Positions 56,691-64,000 of a DNA stretch of 64,000 nt are shown here, one piece after another (positions within the stretch are counted from its first letter, which is position 1; each line of letters opens with the position of its first letter). A program made the translations under genes and the position numbers. The DNA is from Sorex araneus (taxonomy: Eukaryota; Chordata; Mammalia; Eulipotyphla; Soricidae), in NCBI RefSeq assembly GCF_027595985.1, contig NC_073307.1:49144509-49208508 (forward strand). Direction: 5' to 3'. The notes under the pieces were generated by a model. The model was given only the letters and a program-made list of their open reading frames with translations, had not been told where the DNA came from and searched no databases.

Positions 56691-57109
56691 GCGCAGTCTC
56701 CTCATTTCTGTTTCTAGCCCTTCTCCCATTGCATGCCTTTCCTCCCCCTTTTCAGCTGCCTCCAAGTCCGGGCAAGCTTGAGTTTGGAGACCTGAAAGCA
56801 AAGGGAGATTGAATGCTGATAAGGAGGGTTGAAAGCCTAGTAGAAGAGGAAGAATTTCTGCTTTAGGGACTTGCAGTTCCAACTCGCCCTTTCTTTTAAG
56901 AAGAAAACTTGAGCCTAGGGTCATATGAGTAGCCCTGGGGTGTGCTTTGCTGAGGGAGGCCTGCTTTATCTCTGCTGGGTGTGGGAGTACAGCTAGGTGT
57001 GGCTCTCTTACTCCCACCCCTTCCAAAAACAAAAGTATGCTAGTGGAATTCTTCTCACCCTAATGTTTCCTCTTTTTTAGTTTCTGGAAGAGAACTGCGA
57101 TGCTGGGTG

Positions 57110-57256
57110 GTAGGGGTGGGTTACTCCTGGCTCTGCACTCAGGAATCACTCCTGCAAGTGCCAGGGGACCGACCATATGGGATGCTGGGGATTGAACCAG
57201 GGTCAGCTGCATGCAAGACAAGTGCCCTCCCCACTGTACTATGACTCTGGCCCCTC
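57110..57256 (-). mobile_element. SINE lacking its poly-T end
   Basis: gggttactcctggctctgc, gattgaaccagggtcagc, ctatgactctggcccc. Confidence 0.85.
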
Positions 57257-57464
57257 CAAGATTCCCTGAATTCCTGACTTTGTCTCTTTCAATTCTAGTG
57301 CTGCCTCTGCATTTTTAGTTAAACCTCCCAAAGCTTGATTCCAGAATGAACTTTGAATGGATTGCATTCCATTTAGAATTCCTTCGAGCTCAGAGATCTC
57401 ATACTTGGCCTACCACACCCTTTTCACAAACAAAAGTCAGTGCACCCCTTCCCATTAGAAATTT

Positions 57465-57572
57465 ATCCCCCCCCCCTTTTTGTCTACACCTGGCTGTGCT
57501 CAGGGAATACTCCTTATTTTGTCTTAAGGAGCATTCCTGTCAGTGCTTTGAGGACCATACGCACAGGGGCTC
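57465..57572 (-). mobile_element. SINE fragment
   Basis: tgtctacacctggctgtgct and ggagcattcctgtcagtgc. Confidence 0.6.
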
Positions 57573-57624
57573 CGCACAGGGGCTCCGTATGAAAAACTAA
57601 TGCGTTAACCTCCCTTTTCTTGGA

Positions 57625-57700
57625 GTTTGGAGGCCACACCTGAGTGTGCTCAGGGCTTACTTCTGGCAGAGTTCAGGGGACCCCATTGGATGCTGTACTA
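57625..57700 (-). mobile_element. SINE fragment
   Basis: ggaggccacacctgagtgtg and ggcagagttcaggggacc. Confidence 0.6.
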
Positions 57701-58325
57701 TCCAGTATCCTGAAATCTACATTAGGGGAATTAACATTAAGCACGCACCCCACCCCTAGCCTCACCTAGGCTACTCCTCCCAACCCTCTTCCTCTTTGTT
57801 TAACCCCACCCCAGCCTCCAACCCCTTGGAAGGAAAGTGCCTTCCAGAAGGTTTTGGGAAGTTGTTACTAGGAAATGCTGCCCATTAGTCTTCCTTTGTC
57901 CCTGTCTGGCTTGTTACAATGGAAGGCTTTTACATGCATATTTACTTAGGGAGGAGGGTTAGTGTAGCAGAGGGTAAGCATAATGTAGTTCCCTAAGCTC
58001 CCTGGCTCCTTTCAAAGCTGGTGGGTGGTGCTATACCCCATGGAGTGACTCTCCACAGGCCTTTCTCTTGATCAGGTGAGCAGTGGACTGTAAGGAGGAG
58101 ACACTTCTTAGTTCACCTCTTCCGGTGGTGGTGGTGGTGGTTGTAGTTGTACTTGTACTTTTGCGTGAGTCAGCAAAGGTGATCTCAAGAGATGAACTTG
58201 GAAAGGACTGAGTAGTTTTTACCTCCTGTGCCTGGTGCCTTCGGGCATCGGGACTGGGTGGAGTCTGAGCACAGGCACATTAGTTGGAGTGGCCCTCCTG
58301 ACCCGACACAGACATGACAAGCCCT
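57701..58325. other. Unique intronic sequence
   Basis: Contains a short (TGG)n at 58123-58141. No exon recognised. Confidence 0.4.
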
Positions 58326-58520
58326 TACTTTTTTTTTGGCGGGGGGGGGTGTGGCGGGGAAGTCTGGGCCACATCCAGAGATGCTGAGGGGTTATTCCTG
58401 GCTCTGCACTCAGGAGTTATTCCTGGTGGTGTTCAGGGGACCATATGGGGTATTAGGACCAAACCTGGTTTGGCCTCGTGCAAGGCAGGTGCCCTCCCTG
58501 CTGCTTAATCTCTCCAGCCC
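58326..58520 (-). mobile_element. SINE
   Basis: tctgggccacatccagagat, gttcaggggaccatatggg, aatctctccagcccc. Confidence 0.88.
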
Positions 58521-59473
58521 CAGCATCCCTTATTTTGTACATGAGAACCCTGAAGCCCACAGGCTTCCCAAAAATGAATGTTGAAAGGGGACCCAGAATG
58601 TGGCCAGTCTGCTCTAGGGTCACTTAAACATCCTGCGACGCACCGGAGGGACATAATCTAGCTCTTGGCTTCTTCACATTGCACCTTAGCCAGGAACTTG
58701 GTCACAGTGGGTGCCTGGGTGCATGGTACTGTTTAAAGGTGGGCAGCTGGTGACAGCAGTAAGGCCTGCAGGGGAGAAGTGGTGGGAGAACTGAGGAGGG
58801 GAGGGGCGATGGGCAGGAGAACTTTATTTGTCCTTCAGTACACAGATACGAAGAGAAAGGTTCAGGCTGCCACAGTCCCAAATGGCTTTCTTCATTGCTT
58901 TTGCATTCGAGTCACTTGAAAATGTTCAATAAACAAGTCCCACCCCTCGCTGGGTCTGCATGGAGCTGGGGCCATTTCGGGGCTGTGGGCGGACTGAGCT
59001 GTACTCTAGGGAGATGAGTGGAGGTGACAAGTGCCAGCCCTTCCCTTGACATTCAGCTCCAGGTGGCATCTGGCTGGCGGGTGTGCTATTATGGTGAGGG
59101 CTGGTGAGTGGCAGTATCCGCCTGGCCGAGCACTTGCTTGTAGCACTTGCTTGATGGGGGAAAATAAAGTCGGGCTGCTGTGTGTGTGATGCGTCGCAGG
59201 CTTCTTGAGGGTGTATGCTTGTGAGTCGCCTGGTGCTGCACCTGTCCAGGCTGTTGTCTGGGCACATGCCCAGGGCTGGGGGTTTGGGCTGCCACTTTGG
59301 AGATGCTGGTCCAGAGGTTGCTTTGCAGGAGGAAGGGCCAATGCGATGGACGTTTGGACTTGGGCAGGAACCTTTGAGCCTACAGCTCCATTCCCTGCAT
59401 GAGTCTGTCTAGTTGTACCTCGTTGCTGGGGTCCAAGCAGTGCTTGGATCTGGGCCCCACCCCACCTCCTACA

Positions 59474-59475
<2 letters not shown>
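58521..59475. other. Unique intronic sequence
   Basis: No repeats recognised and no splice-bounded exon called. Confidence 0.4.

Positions 59476-59509
<34 letters not shown>
59476..59509. repeat. (CA)n microsatellite
   Basis: About 17 units. Confidence 0.95.
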
Positions 59510-59511
<2 letters not shown>

Positions 59512-59647
59512 AGAAATAAAACAGTACCATGCCTCTGGGCCCCTGAAACTGGAAACCCTGGCTTCACTCCCTAGCACCAATGATCTAGGAGTAGCGAGCA
59601 CCAATGGGTGAGGTCCAGGCCCCAACTCACATAAAAGAACCATCCAT

Positions 59648-59822
59648 GGGGCTAGAGCGATAGCACAGTGGGTAGGGCATTTGCCTTGCACGCGGCCAAC
59701 CTGGGTTCGATTCCCAGCATCCCATATGGTCCCCTGAGCACCACCAGGGGTAATTCCTGAGTGCAGAGCCAGGAGTGACCCCTGTGCATCGCCGGGTCAC
59801 CCAAAAAGCAAAACAAAAACAA
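59648..59822 (+). mobile_element. Young SINE
   Basis: ggggctagagcgatagcaca head, ctgggttcgattcccagca, cgccgggtcacccaaaaagc tail (a gtg deleted). Confidence 0.95.
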
Positions 59823-60334
59823 ACTATCCTGCACCTGTGTGGAAGAATTTTCTGTCTCCATTCCTTGGTAATTAGCCTGATGCACACAGACAGACCTGCG
59901 AGGATCCTTTGCCTGCCCCTCCCCCACCATCCCCAAAATCTTGACACCTAATGCCCTGTTGCCCCTTGGAAGGTCGTAGTTTTGTCAATTGGTAGAGGCT
60001 TGGTCTGCCAACACATTGGACGGGGGATTTTTTTGTTGTTGTTCAGACTGAGATGTTTGACAGATTTTGCTGCCACTGCCACCAGGACACGGATCTGCCA
60101 GGCTGTTCAGCCATTTTGTAAGCGAAGGAAAAGAAACCACTCCCCAGTGCTGAAATGGTCACTGTGCGCCTCTTTCCAGCAAGGGCCATGCTGCCCCCTG
60201 GTGGTGGCTGGGGCCATGGCCAGGAATAGTAGCCATCCATCTGCTTTTTTAAAGTATGAGTCATGGTTTCTCACTTGACCACCTCTCAAGACTACAGTTT
60301 ACGTGTTATAAAAGGACTTTTGTACTGTTACTAT

Positions 60335-60493
60335 TTTTGTTTTGGGGGCCACATCCAGAGATGCTCCAGGGTTACTCCTGGCTCTGCACTTGGAATCTTG
60401 AGTAGTACTGGGGGAACCATATGGAGGCCTGGGTTCAAACCCCAATTGGTTGTGTACAAGGCAAGCGCCCTCCTCTGCTATCTCTCCAGCCTC
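60335..60493 (-). mobile_element. Older SINE
   Basis: tttgggggccacatccagag, ttcaaaccccaattggttg, ctatctctccagcctc. Confidence 0.82.
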
Positions 60494-60589
60494 AAGGACT
60501 TTGTTTTGTTCTATTTAGGCTGGGGGCCGGGGGTAGCATTGAGAATTTTTTTGTCTTGAGGGGCAGAAAACAAACACCTAAGACATTTT

Positions 60590-60715
60590 ATTATTACTGT
60601 TTCTGGAGGAAAGGTGGTGATCTTCTCGGAGGACCATATGGGATGCTGGGGATCAAACCTGAGTCTGCTGTGTGCAAGTCAAGTGCCCTCCCCACTGTAC
60701 TATCCCTCTGGCCCC
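60590..60715 (-). mobile_element. SINE with an internal deletion
   Basis: gaggaccatatgggatgctg, gatcaaacctgagtctgc, ctatccctctggcccc. The middle is missing. Confidence 0.8.
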
Positions 60716-61084
60716 AAACACGTGATGCATTCAGACTATATCAACCTGATTCCAGATCCTACCTGTGTCCTCTTGGGAGAGTTCTCGAACTAGTTTTGCT
60801 CCTCCCTTGAATGGTAGGGATAGTGCTATGCCCGTTCTGAGTGTTTGTCCAAGAGCTGATCTGGGCACAGTCTTTGGTCTGTGTCCCTGGCTCAGAAAAT
60901 GACATTGATTAGGAATGTGGAGAACGACAGTCTTGCAAATGCGAGAATGCCAAAGGGACCTGGGACACTGATGTGGTGTCTGACCTAAATTACTTTCTGC
61001 TGTCATTTTGCAGGAAGGATATTTAAAAAACAAACAAAAATACAAGTCACATAATGATTTTAAAATCTCACTGTTTTAACAAAG

Positions 61085-61316
61085 TCACTCAGCCTCTGAA
61101 GAAGCTTCGGGTTCAGACTCCGGCAGCCCGTCGGAAAGTGAGCAGGGCAGCGATGCAGCAAGCGGCCATGGCAGTGACTCGAACAGCAGCACTGAGTCCT
61201 CTGAGAGTCCGTCTGAGTCAGAGAGTGAGTCGGCAGGGTCCAAGTCTCAGCCGGCCCTACCGGAAGCCAAAGAGAAGCCAGCATCTAAGAAGGAGCGGAT
61301 AGCTGATGTGAAGAAG
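61085..61316 (+). CDS. CHD2: CHD2 coding exon 2, Ser/Glu-rich N-terminal region
   Basis: 232 bases. With the two bases carried over from the previous exon it reads 78 codons beginning [15 protein letters not shown] and ending [10 protein letters not shown] (residues about 21-98). The first part is a dense run of Ser with Glu/Asp ([24 protein letters not shown]). It then turns basic and Lys-rich ([18 protein letters not shown]), the typical CHD2 N-terminal region before the chromodomains. The acceptor is aacaaag at 61084 and the donor is AAGAAG then GTACTC at 61317, phase 0. As far as I remember the human protein, most differences are conservative, at P/Q, A/P and S/T positions. The reading frame is intact. 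A second + frame across the exon is an overlap artefact. Confidence 0.96.
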
Positions 61317-61531
61317 GTACTCCCTCCATCACAGGGCCTGCACCCTCTGGTGGGCCAGCATTGTCCCCAGGAAACTTGATGGTGTGTCTTCTGAGGGTAG
61401 CTGGTAGCTGTTTTTGCATTTCTCATGGATCTAGGACACGAGACTTAAGGGGAAATGATGACATGTGGCTTCAGATTGCCAGACACACAGACAAAGGGGC
61501 ATATGTTTGATTTGAGGGTTTAAAAAGAAGT

Positions 61532-61680
61532 GGTTAGTGGGGCAGGAGAGGTAGTCCAGTGGTTAGGGCGTTTGACTTGCATGCAGCTGACCCGGATTCT
61601 AGCCCTAGCATTCTATATGGTCTCCCGAGCACCACCAGGAGTTAGCCCTGAACACAGCCAGGTGTGCCTCGCTATTCTCT
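61532..61680 (+). mobile_element. Older SINE
   Basis: gggcaggagaggtagtccag head, cgtttgacttgcatgcagc, caccaccaggagttagccc. Confidence 0.83.
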
Positions 61681-62183
61681 CTTTCCCGTGCATTTTGCCC
61701 CTTTTCATAGTGGAAGTTGTGTGTGTGGGGTGCAGACAGCTGCTAGGAACATGCCTAGCGTGTGCAGGAGTCTGGGCTTATGGCCAGGGCCTTACAAGGC
61801 ACCGGCCCTCTCAGCCCTGGCACTTTCTATTCTCCAGGCCCTGTTAACCTGCCTTTAGACTTGACTGATTTGATCTCTGGGGAGTATTGCTACAGATGAG
61901 ACATTAAAGACATAGGCGACTCCTGAGGAAGAAGCCATGCGGTATCAGAGAGCAGTGGTAGGAGTTCCTGCCTGAGAATGAACGAGGATTTGTGCTTAGC
62001 ATGTATCTGGCCTGGGGCTCACTGCCTGAGGAATGGACAGGGTAGCGGCCTGGCTTCATCAGACACAAACAGAAACACTGTTTGTCTTTGGGATTGCTCA
62101 GATGGGCCAGTGCACAATCCAAGCCTGCAGAGCTGAGATAAAACTTGTGCCCGGGGTTGGGGGCGTAGGGGGGTGGGGGTTGG

Positions 62184-62366
62184 GGTCAGAGCAATAGTAC
62201 AGCAGGGCCGGTGTTTGTCTTACACACTGGTTTGATCCCCCACATCCCATTAGTTCAACAAATACCACCAGGAGTAATGTTGCACTCCTGAGTGCAAAGC
62301 CAGGAGTAACCTCTGAGTATCTCTGGATGTACCTCAAAATCATCCTTCCTTTACCTCTCCCCTCCC
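62184..62366 (+). mobile_element. Older SINE
   Basis: ggggtcagagcaatagtaca head, tggtttgatcccccacatcc, caccaggagtaatgttgcac. Confidence 0.82.
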
Positions 62367-62496
62367 AAAAAAGAAAACCACTTAAAACTTGGAACTGGAT
62401 GTGGCTCAGGTGGTAGAGCAGGAGCCTTGCCTGTGCAAGACCTTGACTCCATCCCTGGCACTACACATTTCCCACCGCAGATTCAAAAAGGATGCA

Positions 62497-62685
62497 ACAG
62501 GGGCTGGAGTGATAGCACAGCGGGTAGGGCGTTTGCCTTGCACCTGTCGACCCGGGTTTGAATCCCAGCATCCCATATGGTCCCCTGAGCACCGCCAGGG
62601 GTGGTTCCTGAGTGCGCAGCCAGGAGTAACCTCTGTGCATTGCCAGGTGTGACCCAAAAAGCAAAAAAAAAAAAAAAAAAAAAAA
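62497..62685 (+). mobile_element. Young SINE
   Basis: Near-consensus with an A tail of about 22. aaaaggatgcaaca before (62484) and after (about 62682) is the target duplication. Confidence 0.97.
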
Positions 62686-62697
62686 GGATGCAACAAA

Positions 62698-62890
62698 GGG
62701 GCCAGAGAGATTGTAAATTGAGTAGGTGCTTGCCTTACATGCACCGGACCTGAGTTTGATCTCTGGCATCCCATATGATCATCTTGCTCCCCCACCCCCA
62801 AGAACTGCTAGGTGCAGAGTGCAGAGCCAGGAGTAACCCCTGAGCAGTCAGGTGCAAACCAAAAGCTAAACAAACAAAACCAAAAGTTGG
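62698..62890 (+). mobile_element. Older SINE
   Basis: aggggccagagagattgtaa head, cctgagtttgatctctggc, ggagtaacccctgagcagt. Confidence 0.85.
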
Positions 62891-62937
62891 ATGATGGATA
62901 AAGTCAAGGAAGGCCACAGAAAGCCCCTAGAGGAGGA

Positions 62938-63085
62938 CTTCTTGTTTGTTTGTTTGGCTTGTTGGGCCACACCTGGCGCTGCTGAGGGATTGTTCCCTGC
63001 GGGCTCAGGGGACGGTATGCGATTGAACCAGGGTTGGTCATGTGGCAAGGCAAGTATCCTACCTGCTATATAATCTCTCTGGCTC
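62938..63085 (-). mobile_element. SINE with internal deletion
   Basis: ttgggccacacctggcgctg, gattgaaccagggttggtc, aatctctctggctc. Confidence 0.82.
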
Positions 63086-63191
63086 TTCGATGGAGACTTT
63101 TTAAGTGGGAGTGGTACTTCTTACCTTGCTGTGTCATCCAAGTCTCATTTCTGTGTTCCCTGAGTCAATAGTGTGTCATTCAGTGTAACAC

Positions 63192-63388
63192 CTTTTTTTG
63201 GGGCGGGTGAGGGAGGGTGGAAGGTCACACCCAGCAATGCTCAGTGATGCTCAGGGCTAGTCTTGGCTCTGTGCTCAGGAGTTACTCCTAGCGGCGCTTG
63301 GGGGACCATATGTGTTGCCGGGGATTTAACCCCAGGTCGGCCGTGTGCAAGGCAAATGCCCTACCTGCTATACTATTGATCCGGTCCT
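63192..63388 (-). mobile_element. SINE
   Basis: aaggtcacacccagcaatgc, with a duplicated gctcagtgatgctcag start, ggtcggccgtgtgcaagg, ctattgatccggtcc. Confidence 0.87.
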
Positions 63389-63627
63389 GTAACAGCCTTT
63401 TGTCATGAGGCATGGTTGAGTTTAGTGTCCTGGGATAGTATGCCTCATGTGTTCGAAAATGATTCTACCACAATAAAACTAACACACTGACTCTTCAAGC
63501 CCTTCGCTGGCTTGAGTTCTCTTAAATAGCACTGATGGATCCAGTCTCTGAAAACCGTCAAGTATATATAATAAGCCTTGGGGCCAAAACCAAGAGCTTC
63601 TAGACATAATTCTTTATCATTTTGCAG

Positions 63628-63714
63628 ATGTGGGAAGAGTATCCTGATGTTTATGGGGTCCGGCGGTCCAACCGAAGTAGACAAGAACCATCTCGATTTA
63701 ATATTAAGGAGGAG
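63628..63714 (+). CDS. CHD2: CHD2 coding exon 3, basic N-terminal region
   Basis: 87 bases, 29 codons, phase 0 at both ends: begins [17 protein letters not shown] and ends SRFNIKEE (residues 99-127 of CHD2). This is the conserved region just ahead of the Lys/Arg-rich stretch that leads to the tandem chromodomains, which lie beyond the window with the SNF2 ATPase and DNA-binding domain. The acceptor is ttttgcag at 63627 and the donor is GAGGAG then GTAAGG at 63715. It matches the human sequence as I recall it and is intact. The exon starts with ATG, but that is an internal Met codon, not a start. Confidence 0.97.
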
Positions 63715-64000
63715 GTAAGGAAAGCTGAAGGTCTCAAGGGTCTCCATGTAAACTGCTGGTCTTCACATTGTCCTTCCCGACTCTGGTCTGACTCTGGTAT
63801 GTTCCCCTGGGAAAGACCACATTTCGGGCCTGGGGTATGAAGGTTGCAACTGAGCTTTCTCCTGCTCACAGCAGAGAGAGCATCCTGTGGTTCTTCTAGA
63901 AAGGAGCCTACCAACAGTTCAACGAGGAGGATCATGTGAGAGTGTTTGATTAGCCAGCAGAGACCTGCACATGGTCTTCGCTACTTTGGTTTATATTTTG
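63715..64000 (+). other. CHD2: CHD2 intron 4, start only
   Basis: Begins GTAAGG. The next CHD2 exon is not reached, and no SINE is seen in this stretch. Confidence 0.88.

Larger units (their letters stand above)
48633..61084 (+). other. CHD2: CHD2 intron 2 (12.45 kb)
   Basis: From 48.6 to about 50.9 kb it is repeat-free and AT-rich. A CpG island follows at 51.1-52.0 kb, then SINE-rich sequence from 52.9 kb on. Unique subregions without gene content include 54128-55780, 55851-56335 and 58521-59475. It begins GTATGA and ends with the acceptor ttttaacaaag at 61084. Confidence 0.9.
61317..63627 (+). other. CHD2: CHD2 intron 3 (2.3 kb)
   Basis: Mostly SINE-derived, with unique sequence at about 61320-61530 and 61690-62180. 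Acceptor tcattttgcag ends at 63627. Confidence 0.9.

Overview
This is mammalian nuclear DNA: long introns, CpG-island promoters, and dense interspersed repeats. The dominant repeat is a tRNA-like SINE with a head close to ggggctggagcaatagcac, an A-box/B-box pair, and a 3' end close to gacccaaaaagc followed by poly-A. A second SINE shares the tRNA-like head but ends in gacagtgacagtga units. I recognise both as shrew (Sorex-type, Eulipotyphla) families. That species call is from memory and inference, not from a database search. At least five L1 LINE fragments are present; two still carry readable reverse-transcriptase ORF2.

Layout. (1) About 1-30.7 kb is intergenic. It holds L1 fragments at 1-849, 5945-6975, 7176-9173 (minus) and 24.4-25.25 kb, several dozen SINEs, several long microsatellites, and a GC-rich patch at 9.65-10.3 kb. 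I recognise no protein gene there. (2) A large CpG island at 30.7-31.7 kb is the likely promoter and first exon of the long non-coding RNA CHASERR, with a splice donor at 31381. The candidate last exon is 45049 to about 45470, with AATAAA at 45443 and four AARATGR motifs. Two small internal exon candidates lie at 33710-33769 and 39560-39626. (3) From about 47.68 kb to the right edge lies the 5' part of CHD2, which encodes a chromodomain-helicase-DNA-binding chromatin remodeller. It comprises a 5'UTR exon (~47680-48161), an exon with the start codon (48500-48632), and two further coding exons (61085-61316 and 63628-63714). Together these give the first 127 codons in frame, with consensus splice sites. 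A second, unexplained CpG island with a palindromic CRE lies in CHD2 intron 2 at about 51.1-52.0 kb.

How the parts work together. In human and mouse, CHASERR is transcribed in tandem about 16 kb upstream of CHD2 and restrains CHD2 expression in cis. The same order, orientation and ~16.6 kb promoter spacing are seen here. CHD2 is highly dosage sensitive, so the most interesting sequence signals are those that could tune it. These are the AARATGR motifs in the CHASERR last exon, many YY1-like AA(A/G)ATGGC elements across 31-60 kb, a perfect 10-bp inverted repeat of that element at 37238-37269, and a run of upstream ORFs in the CHD2 5'UTR. One of those uORFs is completed only by splicing. No SINE was found from about 29.9 to 37.8 kb or from 44.2 to 52.9 kb, around the two promoters, in contrast to the dense SINE load elsewhere.
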